Assembly (NCBI GenBank): GCA_029531795.1
Contig: JAPEIS010000012.1
Coordinates: 1,984,001-2,048,000, forward strand
Reading direction: 5' to 3'
DNA: 64,000 nucleotides
DNA from: Sclerotinia nivalis
Lineage: Eukaryota > Ascomycota > Leotiomycetes > Helotiales > Sclerotiniaceae
The first letter of the stretch is position 1; the number at the start of each line of letters is the position of its first letter. Below, piece by piece: positions 1 through 10,934 of the stretch. A program made the translations under genes and the position numbers. The notes beneath the pieces are model-generated. The model ran no database searches, was not told the DNA's origin, and saw only the letters and a list, made by a program, of their open reading frames with translations.

Positions 1-1063
1 AATCTTTTATTTTTGTTTTCTGATAGTATTCAAGAAAGCTATGTTTTCTAATTGGTATAGAATCTGATATAGAATTTAATTTATTGAGATGATGTCTATA
101 TTCGTTTTTGAAAGGCGAGAATATCGATAAATCCAATGATTGTAGTATGTGTGATATATATAGCGGTAAAAATAAAAGGTGTATATTGTATTTGAAATAT
201 TCTATTATAAATTTAGTGGTTTTGTGACTTCTATGATTATTTAAAATAAGTAATTTAGCCTTTTCTGATCGGAAGGGGATTGTTTGAGGTATAAAGATCT
301 TTTTCAATTATTCAAAAGTTGTTTTATTAGTTGTCCATTTATTTTCAATTGTAGTAAAGTTCCAATCTTTATATAAAATGAAATCTGTAGGGAATTATTG
401 TTATTGGATTCTCGAATTCTTGTAAATAATAAAGGGGGAAAGGATTTTATTGGTTGCTGAAATGTATTTAATAAAAGAGATCCAAATTCTTGAATTAGAT
501 TGTTTTTTTTTAATAAAACATTGTTGAGAGTTTCCTATTATTAGTTTATTAAGACCTTAATCTTTTATAATGCTTGCTTTATCTATATTTCATTTGTTTT
601 CGGGTTTGATATATTTAATATCAGGCAAATACAACTTTTCAAATCATTTGTAAATAATTTCATCAATTGCATTTGAAATACAAATGGAATCGATCTTATA
701 TTGCCTTTTAGTTCTGATTTCAGAATTCCTAATCAAAAAACTATATAATTATTTCTTTTCAAATGATAGATTATCTTCTTTTATTTCGAGAAAGTTTTCA
801 CTTATTTCCTTTATTTATCGATATATAAAACTAATATCCAATGATTCCTATACTAATATCCATTTTATTAGCTTTTTCTTCTAAATCGAAATTATCTTTT
901 ATTGGTTTTGTACATCTTTTTTATAAGATAGATAATCATAGATTCGATTTTGAAATATAGTACGAGGAACTCTATATTCTGAACTAGCTCGATATATAGA
1001 CATACTATTTGCAATTGTATTAAAGACTATAGCAATATCATCTTCAGTATATGGATTCGGTAT
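1..1063 (-). pseudogene. pogo-like DDE transposase, RIP-degraded and truncated
   Basis: Transposase that would bind the terminal repeats and cut and rejoin DNA in the nucleus. The N-terminus (about 915-1040) reads as a psq-type helix-turn-helix: EDDIAIVFNTIANSMSIYRA, then YRVPRTIFQNR. The catalytic part follows toward base 1. A block reading IKPENK*NIDKASIIKD at about 555-600 holds the first Asp (codon 581-583). ILNNHRSHKT at about 226-250 is the second catalytic site, where Asp has become Asn. Stops fall mainly at former Gln codons. The likely start codon at 1061-1063 is now ATA, as expected from a TG-to-TA change. The open stretch 899-1231 extends upstream into the flanking retroelement, so its apparent Met is not the true start. 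Family call is firm; it is not functional. Confidence 0.85.
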
Positions 1064-1194
1064 TTTGTAAATAATAATATATTCAAATTTCAGATCAATT
1101 GATTGAATGATTGTTGAATTATTAAAGGTTAAATGAGATAGAATACTCATAGCAATGAGTTTTTTGGGGTGGCCGAAAAGTGGGGTACTAGACT
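1..1194 (-). mobile_element. pogo/Fot1-like DNA transposon, 3' end outside window
   Basis: Cut-and-paste transposon of the Tc1/mariner superfamily, pogo branch, read on the minus strand. Its right end shows a candidate terminal inverted repeat, AGTCTAGTACCCCACTTTT on the minus strand, next to a TA dinucleotide (1195-1196), the usual target of this superfamily. It lies inside the 3' end of an A-family retrotransposon: the flank continues as A-type sequence up to its LTR. The other terminal repeat is beyond the window, so the TIR is not confirmed by pairing. The body is RIP-mutated. Confidence 0.8.
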
Positions 1195-1457
1195 TAATCT
1201 TACAACTTAGGAATTTGGGGCACCTGAACAAGATTTTGCTTAAACGATTGTTTTTTCAAAAAGGTTTTATCAGTAATTTGAAAACAAACTAGACTTTGAG
1301 GAAAAAAATACTGTTACGAATTCGTAACCCATTCCTAGCTAATCTGTATAACTACCTAAGGCACCCATCCCCCATATAGTCGGCGCTCTTCCTAGTACCT
1401 TCTTCCTTCTTCGTAGAATATCATCATATCTTAAAGTACCCTACTACCACCGTGATA
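1195..1457 (+). mobile_element. A-family Gypsy element A2, 3' end only
   Basis: The 3' terminal piece of a plus-strand A-family retrotransposon: about 117 bp of internal sequence and a full 146-bp LTR. It matches the reverse complement of 14942-15210 over its whole length. A purine-rich tract (gaggaaaaaaatac) sits directly before the LTR, as a polypurine tract should. The rest was separated by the pogo-like insertion at 1194. The LTR appears to end inside Copia E, whose reverse transcriptase follows. Confidence 0.9.
1312..1457 (+). repeat. A-family LTR (3' LTR of A2)
   Basis: 146 bp, from TGTTACGAATTCGTAACCC to ACCACCGTGATA. Same length and order as the two LTRs of the complete A element (14942-15087 and 21667-21812). 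The final CA is now TA, a RIP-type change. Confidence 0.93.
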
Positions 1458-2764
1458 CGTATCCCAAAAATTTTTTAAGATATGTTTTAAAAATTTTGTA
1501 TAAGCCAATTCTGATACTCTTCAAATCGTTATTTCATCAATGAGAGTATTGTATAGTACTATTAATACGATACCTATGGAAATTACAACAAACTATATTA
1601 CCGATGGTATAATAGAAACCCCGAATCTGATTATTTACCTTCAAGATAATGAGGAAGAGGAATTCACCGATATTTTAAACGAAACCCTTTTAGTCGTAGA
1701 TACAGCTCAAGAATCATCGATCTACGAAGAATCGAAACGAAAAGAAATCAACAGTCTAATGAAAAACAATGTTTTCGAAATTATACAAGAATTGGATATA
1801 CCTGAAAATATAAAAATATTCAAATCCAGATTTGTCGATGAAATCAAAAACGAAGGTACTGAAAAGGTATTCCCCAAATCGAAACTTGTAATTCAAGTAT
1901 AAAACGATACAGAAAAAGGAATAGTATTCATTCAATCGTTTACAATTCAACAAGCAAACCAACATCTTGTATTGAATATTATAGTCATTTTATAAGCAAT
2001 CGAAAAACAAACAATCTTATATATTAGAGATATCACTCAAATCTATATACAAACAATATCTAATCTGATACAATTATTCTATATATTCCTATTTAAAGAA
2101 ATAGAACTTCCAAAAAAACAATCTTACAAATTATCAAACCCCTTTATAGTATACCAAAAACTGGAAACCATTGATTTAGCACTTATCACAATCATCACCT
2201 CACAGCATTACGAATGATCCAATCAACTTACAACCATTATCTTCTATATACCAAACAAGAAAATAAAACATTCAGACTAATAAGACTTCAGACAAATAAT
2301 ACAATTATTATAATCAATAAAGTATTCGCAAATAGAAAACAAGAAGAATTCGAAAATGCAAAATTCCTTACAAAAAATCGAGAAATCCTAACATTTGAGA
2401 ACCCCCTCAAATTCAATAGAATCGTTATTATTTAAACAAAAGACAGCTCTATTTATATCAATCAGGAAAAGCAATATACAAATCTACGATCTATGAAAAC
2501 GTAATCTACCGATATTTATAAAACAAAAAAAAAAGTTAGAAAAAAAACAACTTCAAAGAACCAATATATTGTTCAACATACTAGAGGTATTTATATTGCA
2601 ACAATATATCAATCAGAAATATCTTTCGCATTTTCTTTTGCCGTCTAGATTATTAACCCCAAAAAGGAAAATGCGAAATTGATAAATAAAACAATCCAAT
2701 AGCAAATAGATAATTCAACAAAAGAATTGAAATTCGTATCATTCGATTTCGAATCCTTAAAACT
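1458..2764 (+). pseudogene. Ty1/Copia element E, reverse transcriptase part, RIP-degraded
   Basis: First piece of a Copia-type pol. The longest open stretch (1540-1902) reads EINSLMKNNVFEIIQELDIP and FKSRFVDEIKNEGTEKVFPK, the start of a Copia reverse transcriptase. Further on come LQIIKPLYSIPKTGNH and a second open stretch (2214-2435) with TKQENKTFRLIRLQTNNTII, where the YVDD-like catalytic box is expected and the Asp pair appears as Asn-Asn. The segment ends with FVSFDFESLKL at 2764, exactly where Gypsy D is inserted; RNase H resumes at 36855. Integrase and gag would lie left of the A2 insertion, outside the window. Stops are mostly TAA/TAG at former Gln codons. Confidence 0.88.
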
Positions 2765-2986
2765 TGTTACGATCACGCAACAGTTTCGTCAAAACAAGAA
2801 ACCTAAACGGAGGCGTTCTTATTTCGAATCATCAGTGTAGGAACGTCATCGATCAGTTTGGAATGTTTAGTAAACAAACTTCTTTGTATTGCTTATAAAA
2901 GAACAGGAATGATAGCGAATTATAAATATTCTAATATCTCTTTATTGATTGAATTTAAAAGTAATAGTTTATTTATGATTAGAAAG
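2765..2986 (+). repeat. D 5' LTR, first part
   Basis: Begins TGTTACGATCACGCAACAG and matches 36564-36785 of the 3' LTR. It is interrupted after GAAAG (2982-2986) by element B3 and resumes at 29167. The two parts sum to 286 bp, the same as the intact 3' LTR. Confidence 0.93.
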
Positions 2987-3149
2987 TATTACGGCGAGGG
3001 AAAAGGTATATATAGGGTTGATCTATAGTTGTACTATGAGGAGAGGAAGAAGGTCAAGGAGGTGATCTGATTATATAGAAGTGAGTGTATACATATATAC
3101 TTAAGGCATATATGATTATGTATAGGTGAAGGGAGATGAATCTATAATA
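2987..3149 (-). repeat. B3 3' LTR
   Basis: 163 bp, minus orientation, pairs with 28999-29161. Strongly RIP-mutated: the hairpin in the middle, which is perfect in less mutated copies, is eroded here. Confidence 0.93.
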
Positions 3150-3345
3150 GTATCCTTTCCTTAAGAAACCTATTTGACTCCAAATAAATGTTAAAAAATA
3201 AAGAAAAATAAAGAAAAAATATAGATCCTTTCCCTCAATTAGATCCCTGAATAAAAATGTATAATATCCTCTAATAATATTATATCCCTCAATATACGAT
3301 AATCCAAATGCTATATTTCCAATTATAATAATATATAATATACTT

Positions 3346-4073
3346 TTAGACGAAACAAATAATCTTGATGTGAGTGGATCTTTGTAGAGTGAGTGTAGTA
3401 ATCACATTGTATAACTTCGATTGCAAATTCTGTGATTCCGGTTTCAATATAATAGTATCGAAGTGCTTTAGGATTCAAGTTAACAATCCTGGTTTTTTTG
3501 GATGAAGGCAATAATATTCAATAAGAATCTTCTCGTTATCTTTTAAGTTATTAGTCGGTTGTTAAGTTGATATATAATATTTCTATTTGATCAAATAATA
3601 ATAGCTATTCTTATCATGATTATCTAGAATTCCTTCAAATATTTATTTTTGAATAGATTTATCTTTATTGTTATTCTATTTCAAAATTCTATTCTATGTA
3701 ATCAGGGATTCTGATTCATTAATCATTGTTTGAATCAGGAAATGAGGATTAGTATAGACTAAAAGTAAAAGAGAATAATAGAAAATAGAGAAGATTTTAA
3801 CATTCTCAGACAATTGAACAAAACAAATATAAAAATAAATCTTGATAATTTTGTAAGAGTTAATCTATTTATTATCTAGCTTCTTTGCTTTATATAAGAT
3901 CTTCATATTTTTGATATTGATGTAGATTTTCTGATCGACTGTGTAGCGAGATGAATCAAAATGATAACGGTTAGTATAGTTCTTATAAGTAGTAATTGTT
4001 TGTTGTACAAAAGTGCGAAATTGCTTCAAGATATATTCTATACGATTTGTAGTTCGATTTCTTTTAAAGAATT
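3346..4073 (-). pseudogene. B3 pol, C-terminal integrase tail and chromodomain-like part
   Basis: The last part of B3 pol, separated from the rest by element B4. By alignment with the other B copies it holds the end of the integrase region, the WIFEG-type chromodomain-like segment and the short basic tail that ends in a stop at 3346. The open frame at 3323-3511 is in a different frame from this tail and is only a shadow. About 200 bp of 3' untranslated sequence with A-rich runs lie between the stop and the LTR. Confidence 0.75.
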
Positions 4074-4236
4074 TGTTACGGGTTCATTCCCCTTCATCTG
4101 TACGTGATCATGTGTGCCTTAGGTATATATGCATGTATTCACTTCTATATAGTCAGGTCACCTCCTTGATTTTCTTTTTTTTCTTGTAGTACAATTATAG
4201 ATCAATCTTATATATATTATTTCCTTTATCGTGATA
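4074..4236 (+). repeat. B4 5' LTR
   Basis: 163 bp, TGTTACGGGTTCATTCCCC to TTTATCGTGATA. The central palindrome (GTGTGCC/TTA/GG...) is partly destroyed on its right arm. Confidence 0.94.
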
Positions 4237-4319
4237 ATTTGTACTATTTTTTCAAAGGCTTCATTATTTTACAAAGTGATTTGGCCTTGCCAAATCATTT
4301 GCAAGTTTCTATATCTATT

Positions 4320-4600
4320 TTCGATTGTTTTTGTGTTATCGTAATTCGCCTGCTTTTGTGCAATCGCGTTTCTTATTTGCTTTTGTATAGCCTTTTTTAT
4401 TCGCTTTTGTACAGCTCCTAATCTCTGATTGCTTTTGTGCGATCATACTTATTTGTAGGTTTCTATATCTGTTTTTGATTGCTTTTGTACGATCGCATTT
4501 TGTATATACATTGCTTTTGTACAATTGTATTTTCTTTATTGATTGCTTTTATATAATTGCAGTTTCTTTATCGATTACTTTTATATAATTGTAATTCTTT
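4320..4600 (+). repeat. Tandem array in the B4 5' leader
   Basis: About eight imperfect units of roughly 25-35 bp, each with a core of the form TTGCTTTTGTACAATYGY followed by a T-rich spacer. The array lies between the 5' LTR and gag. It recurs at the same place in B1 (about 48300-48600) and B3 (about 28720-28960), so it belongs to the family. Copies of the unit in antisense give repeated hydrophobic peptides (FAFVQ, IAFVQL), probably meaningless. Confidence 0.8.
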
Positions 4601-4605
4601 TTATA

Positions 4606-6060
4606 ATAACTTTTGGTTCTATATTTGCTGGTAGCGCGATTTTTATTTCTATCGAGGGAGTTTGTACTGGAATCCAACGAGTCTTCGGTCAATGGTCTAT
4701 TATTATACAAATTCTAGCAGAATTGGATGCTCCGGTAACGCTAAACCTCATTGCCGGTTCTGACGAACAAATTGTTTATTTGAATTATGTTTTCTCTATT
4801 ATCGAAGATCGTTTTATTATTCAAGCTATTCATATCATTACTCAAACAAATAAGATCGAGGAATGCAAAATAGAAAATATCGGACTTCTTTGCACTTTAG
4901 CCAACAAACAAGTTCAGTTGGATATTAGTAGTATTATCATTAGTTAGAAACCAACCATTCTCTATCAAACTCAGAAGGACCTGTTTGTTTTTAAAGACAA
5001 AAGATCTAATATTTTTGTTTGTTAAAAAGACTATCAATCCTGGAAATTGAACTTGCAATTCTATTGGATAGTTGATTTACAACTTTTTGTTTTCGAATAA
5101 AAGAAGATTAGTTATACTATTAATTTTTTCGATAGTCAAATACGATAAAAGTGTATCATGGATATTATCAGATTTGTTGACGATTCTATTTGTTTCGACT
5201 CTATTGTTTCGTTTTTGATTAAATTGAACAAATTATATATCTCTATGGATATTAAAAGGGAAGCTTCGTTTAAATTCGATAAGTTTTTTATAGATTCAAA
5301 AGAGTCCTTTTCGGTTTTCTTTTTTACATTATCTTACCTGACTAACTCTTGCCACAAGTTTGATCATGAGATTGTTAATGCGATAAAGTAAAAGGTTACT
5401 ATTCCTTTTCGAACTTTGATCATTGATGATTCGAATCTTTGTGCTACCGATAATATTGATGATTGGTAAAAGAAATTCTCTACTTGGAATCAGAATCTTC
5501 GTGATACCGAATATTATAACAAAAATTCTGGTAATACATTTGCTACTAGTGATGATGATTTTATGGATCTTGATGTAATGAAACAAAAGGGATAATAGCA
5601 AAAAAGTTAGCAAAATAAGAAAAAGAAATTTAATCCTACAGTTTCTTGTAATTGTTGTAATAGAATCGGCCATCTTCAAACTAATTGTTATACCATTTAT
5701 GATATCAACAATAATCTTCTTTCTGATAAATAGATTCCTGTTAACACTTTTTCCAATCATAACATCGTTGCCCTAATTAATTTGATCCTCATTCAACATA
5801 TCGCCGCCCCAGCTTTCCGAAACTTCAATAAATCTAATAATGATCGTGATGGATTTCGAAAAAGATATATTAATAATTGAATACAAAACCAATAATATTT
5901 GAATCAGATATAATAGCAAAGTTATATCGAACCAAAGAAAATTGTCTTTACACTCGATTCAATTAAAGAAAATCCCGAACAAAAAAAAGACTAATCTTTA
6001 CGAAAAATTGTTTATAAAGGAATACTAAAAGCAAGAAAGTAAATCGAGGAATAGATAAAT
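4606..6060 (+). pseudogene. B4 gag, RIP-degraded
   Basis: Structural protein of the virus-like particle. I place the start at 4606 because the aligned codon is ATG in B3 (28707) and ATA here, a RIP-type loss. Early sequence reads ISIEGVCTGIQRVFGQW and LAELDAPVTLNLI. The capsid-like middle (5158-5391) reads VSFLIKLNKLYISMDIKREA. The nucleocapsid motif is intact: C-N-C-C-N-R-I-G-H-L-Q-T-N-C at 5647-5688, a correct CX2CX4HX4C zinc knuckle. After the knuckle comes a Gln/Asn-rich tail. Interrupted by several stops. The 143-codon open frame on the other strand (5329-5760) is treated under findings. Confidence 0.85.
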
Positions 6061-6083
6061 ATAAGTTATTGTAATTCAACTCT

Positions 6084-9000
6084 ATGAATAGCAAATCTCT
6101 ACTCATTAAAATTACTATATTCTTTGTATATAAAAACCCTTTTACTGTTATAAATCTCATTGATAATAGATACTCCAAAGAAACCTTCGTCGATCATTCT
6201 TTTATCCTCAAACACAATATCGAAATACAATTCTTATCTTTTCTTTACAAACTTCGATTTACTGATAGAAAGATCGTCGATAGAATTATAGAATATTTTA
6301 TAATAGAAATCGTTATAAAGGATTATTATAAGTATTGGTTTTTTTATATCATCTAGTTTTCATTAGAGATATTGTTAATCTTTGATTTATTATAATTACA
6401 ATACTACAATCCTATTATTAATTGAATAAAGATAAGTTTAATATTCTTTTTAAACTATTATATTTCCAATTATTCGGTGTATTATGATTCAAAGCCAATT
6501 AGCGTATCAATGATTTTATTTTTAGTTAAGGAATAAGAGGATTTAATAAAAGTTACCCTATAATAGATTATCAATGCTATTAAATCTTTAAATAAATTCC
6601 TTATTGATTCTAATATAAAAACTAAATATACAGATTATAAATATCGTTTTCTTTATATCGAGGATTATCCAAAAGATAATACCGATTCTTTATTTATTCA
6701 AATGTTTTTTGTTTCTAAAAAAACTCTTTATAAAAAACCTTTTATCGAAGAAATACCAAATAAGAATTATATATTATAATTTAACGATTTTTTTATTGAT
6801 CTCGATTTTCAGCAAGATTTGATATCTAATATAAATCATTATCGAATAAAGTATTATAGGGAATCAAATAATCAAGCATAGATGATTCTCAATTGTCTAT
6901 ATCCAAAGTCGATTTTGAAGGTTGTAGATCGATATCGTTTTGTTTATAATTCAAAAAACTGTTTGCCCTTGTTTTTTATTAGGGAATTCCTTATATTTAT
7001 TTATAAGGATATAAGTCTAAATATAGATGATATTTATTGATTGCAAGTTTTTAGTTTTGTCTTGTTTTATCAACAAGATAACATTCGGGTTATTCGGTTG
7101 ATATAAGATGAATTAAATGCTGTATAGAAAACTGTTGAGCAAGATTATTTGCGATAAATTATATTGTTCCTGATGCTTATAGAAAAGGATTTTCGATCGA
7201 TTTTACAAGAGTAGAGTAATATAGCAAAGATACTTTCTAAAACTCTGTCGCAACTTTATGATTTTGTATACAATTGCTATAAGCTGCTTTATCTGTAAAA
7301 GGTTTCTGAGGCTGATATCGACAAATTTTTAATTAACAAATCTTTTTTTAGTAACGATCAAATACAATAAAGGCTTTTTATATAATTATAAGATAAACTT
7401 TTTATCTTTTTTTTACATTATGTAAATAGATTATTGTTTTGTCGAATCTGAGATCACAAGATTGAGTTGATATTTGATAAAAAGTTATCTTATTTCAAAA
7501 ACCGTTCTTTATCGTTAATGGAATTGATGATAGTACGCAAATGATTTGATGATAATCTCTCCAAAAGGTTCATTCGGGAATCGAGATTGTGATACGCCTT
7601 TCCTTTGTTGCTGATTGCCAAACCTGAAGAGGGGGTCCGTATCTATCAAAATTATCGAAGATTTAATAATATTATTATAAAGAATTGCTATCTATTATCT
7701 ATCGTTTGTGAAACGTTGAACGCTCTCTATAATATAAAAATTTATATCAAATTTGATATCATTGTAGTATTCAACAAATTGTGAATCGTTGAAGGAGATA
7801 AATAGAAAATTATATTCATTTTTTGTTTTGATCTTTTTGGATTTCTAGTTATACCTTTCGGCTTTTGTAATATATTTGTGTTGTCTCAATATTATATTAA
7901 TTATATGCTTTTCGACAAATTGAACAAGTATTGTACTATATATCTCGATAATGTTTTAATCTATTCCGATAATTCTATAAAGTATAAAAAGTATATTCAT
8001 CAAATAGTTCAAAAACTAATGGATGTTGGATTACAGATTGATATTAACAAATACGAATTCGAAACTATAAAAACAAAGTATCTGGGTTTTATTATTACAA
8101 TCGAAAATATCGAAATAGATCAAGAAAAGATTATAATTATCATATCTTAGGAGTTGCCTTTGTATATAAAGGATTTATAATGATTTTTTAATTTCGTCAA
8201 TTTCTACCGGCGTTTTATAAAAGATTTTTCAAAGATTTGTTGTTCTCTTAATGATCTTTTATAAAAGAATATTATATAGAAATAGATTACAGATTATATA
8301 AAGACTTTTGATATTTTAAAAAAGGCTTTTACAATAACACCGGTTTTGGTATATTTCGATTACAAACAGAAAATTGTTTTAGAAATCGATATTTCTGATT
8401 AGGTTTTAGAAGGAGTTTTCTTATAATACAATAATAATAACGTTTTGTATTTGATTGTTTACTTTTTATTTAAGTATACAACAGCGAAATGCAATTATAA
8501 AATTTACAATAAAGAACTATTTATTATTATCAAAACAATAAAAGAATAATACTTGAAACTCTAGGGTTTATAAAAGAAATTCGAGATTCTTATTGATCAT
8601 AAGAATTTCAAGTATTTTATAATTACAAAGGCCTTCAATCAATAGCAAATACGATAATTCGAATTTCTATTTCAATATAATTTCTGTATAATCTATTGAC
8701 CAAGAAATAAAATTATTCGATCAAATATACTCAACAGAAAATACAAAGATCAATTATATCGCTCTAATCCAAACAATGAATATTTAAAGAATCGAGAATG
8801 TATTATCCTCCTTCGGGGTTGTTTTGGTGTTGATCTTTATAAGAATTTGATTAAATATATCAATTTGGCACTAGTGGAAATAATAGTACTGTTCTACGAT
8901 CAATCAATCGATACTCTAATCGATACAATATATATTAGATCTGATATAGCAAATTAATTTATTTTTATTTTTAATGATCTATTGATAACTAAATAGCCAA

Positions 9001-10565
9001 AGAAGTATTGTAAAACTCTTCGGATCGTTATACAAAATTATTCGATTCAAAATAATAGAATTTATTATCGGAATAAGCTTTGGGTTCTATTAAATGATAA
9101 ATTTAAGTTTCAAATTATCTATCGGATTCATTCTTTTGATTCTATTGATTATCCTAATCGAACTAAAACAACTGATTTTGTCTCTTATACATACTAATAA
9201 TCTAATATACATTTAGAAATCGTGTTTTATATAAAGGCCTACGAATTTTATACTCGCATCAAATCGTTTAAATCGATGTCTCCCGGATTTTTGAAATCGT
9301 TATCTGTCCTTTTTCATATATAATCTGATATCTCAATCGATTATATTACACCGCTTCCAGATTACATTTATTATCATTCTATTTATAAACATATCTTGAT
9401 AGTAATCTACAAACTAACCAAAATGAGATATTTCATTGGTATATATACACTAATGACAAAGGAATTAATTGATATTTTTATCAACTGTATTTATACACTT
9501 CATAGACTTCCGAACAATATCATTTCCGATCAGGAAAGACAATTCATATCAGGATTCTAATCATAACTTTTGAAACGATTGGAAGTTACCTTAAAACACT
9601 TTTCAGCTTTTCATTTTCAAACAAATGATTAGATTGAATATATTAATTCGGTTCTAGAACAGTATTTATAAGCTTTTGTTAACTATTATCAAAATGATTA
9701 ATTGGATTGATTACTCTTAGTTGAGTTTGCATTTAATAATATAGTTTCTAAAACGATTAATTGTTTACTCTTCTTTGCTAATTATAGTTTTAACCTGTAT
9801 CTAGATATTGAATCTAATAAACCTTGCTCGTCGAATATAACTTTAATACAAAAACGGGAATTCTTTAAAGATAATTGGATTGCAAATTATATAGAATATA
9901 TCTTGAAACAATTTTGTACTTTTGTATAACAGATAATTATTACTTATAAAAACTATACTAATTATTATTATTCTAATTCATTTCGCTATATAATTAATTA
10001 GAAAATTTACATCAATACCAAAAATATAAAAACTTTATATAAAACAAAAAAGTTAAATGATAAATAGATCGACCTTTATAAAATTATCAAGATTTATCCC
10101 TATACTTACCTTATCCAATTACCTGAAAATATTAAAATCTTCTTTATTTTCTATCATTCTCTTTTACTTTCAATTTATACTAATCTCTACTTCCCGGCTC
10201 AAATAACAATTAACAAATTAAAATTCTTAATTATACAGAATAAAGTTTTGAAGCGAAACGATAATAAAAATAAGTTTATTCAAAAATAGATATTTAAAGG
10301 AGTTCTAAATAATCACAATAAAGATGACCATTATTATTTGATCAAATAGAGATATTACACATCAACTTGGCAATTAGCTAATGATTTAAAAGGTAACGAG
10401 AAGGTTTTTATTGAATATCATCGCTTTCATCCAAAGAAATTAGGATCATTAGTTTGGATTCTAAAGCACCTTGATACTGCTATATTGCAATCGGAGTCAC
10501 ACAGTACAATTGCTACACCTATTCTACGAAAATCCATTCGCATCAAGACAGTTCGTTTCGTTTAA
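6084..10565 (+). pseudogene. B4 pol: protease-RT-RNase H-integrase-chromodomain, RIP-degraded
   Basis: Polyprotein in a different frame from gag. Protease region starts at about 6084, with LIDNRYSKETFVDHSF at 6150-6200 where the DSG-type site is altered. Reverse transcriptase: the catalytic box is Y-L-D-N-V-L-I-Y-S at 7941-7967, with the second Asp changed to Asn. RNase H: KIVLEIDISDQ near 8370. Integrase: a His/Cys zinc-binding region at about 9130-9260 with several Cys changed to Tyr; SIDYITPLPD near 9335 holds the first catalytic Asp; SDQERQFISGF near 9520 the second; NDQIEYINSVLEQY near 9625 the Glu. The C-terminus (about 10280-10460) reads QIFKGVLNNHNKDDHYYLIK, a chromodomain-like fold. 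The end is the stop at 10563-10565. Confidence 0.9.
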
Positions 10566-10766
10566 AGATATATTACATATTATTACAATAAGGGATATAG
10601 CATTTGGGATATCGTATATTAAAGGATATCATATTATTGAGGAATATTATGCGTTTTTGTTTGAGGATTTAATTGAGGAAAGGGACCTGTGTTTTTTTTT
10701 TTCTTTATTTTTTGTTTTTTTTTAATATTCATTTAAAATCAAATAGGTTTCTTAAAGAAAGAATAT

Positions 10767-10929
10767 TGTTATAGGTTCATTCCCTTTCATTTGTATATAA
10801 TTATATATGCCTTAAGTATATATATATATATTCATTTCTATATAATCAGATCACCTCCTTGACCTTCTTCTTTTCCTCGTAGTACAATTATAGATCAACC
10901 CTATATATACTATTTCCCTTACTGTAATA
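10767..10929 (+). repeat. B4 3' LTR
   Basis: 163 bp. More RIP-mutated than the 5' LTR of the same element (TGTTATAGG at the start, TGTAATA at the end). Followed directly by the TSD GAATT and by B3 sequence. The 200 bp upstream of it are untranslated, with a purine-rich tract next to the LTR. Confidence 0.93.
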
Positions 10930-10934
10930 GAATT

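Larger units (their letters stand above)
4074..10929 (+). mobile_element. Gypsy chromovirus B4, complete
   Basis: Complete plus-strand B-family element, 6856 bp, exactly the length of B1. It is inserted in B3 in the opposite orientation, with TSD GAATT at 4069-4073 and 10930-10934. LTRs of 163 bp at both ends. Leader with a tandem array, then gag, protease, reverse transcriptase, RNase H, integrase and chromodomain-like segment in that order. Many RIP stops; not functional. Confidence 0.95.

Noticed and set aside
684..884. 66-codon plus-strand frame in the pogo element
   Set aside because: Shadow of the transposase, which reads on the minus strand here with recognisable motifs.
10471..10725. 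84-codon frame at the end of B4
   Set aside because: It overlaps the true pol C-terminus in another frame; the same shadow occurs in B2 (54209-54457).
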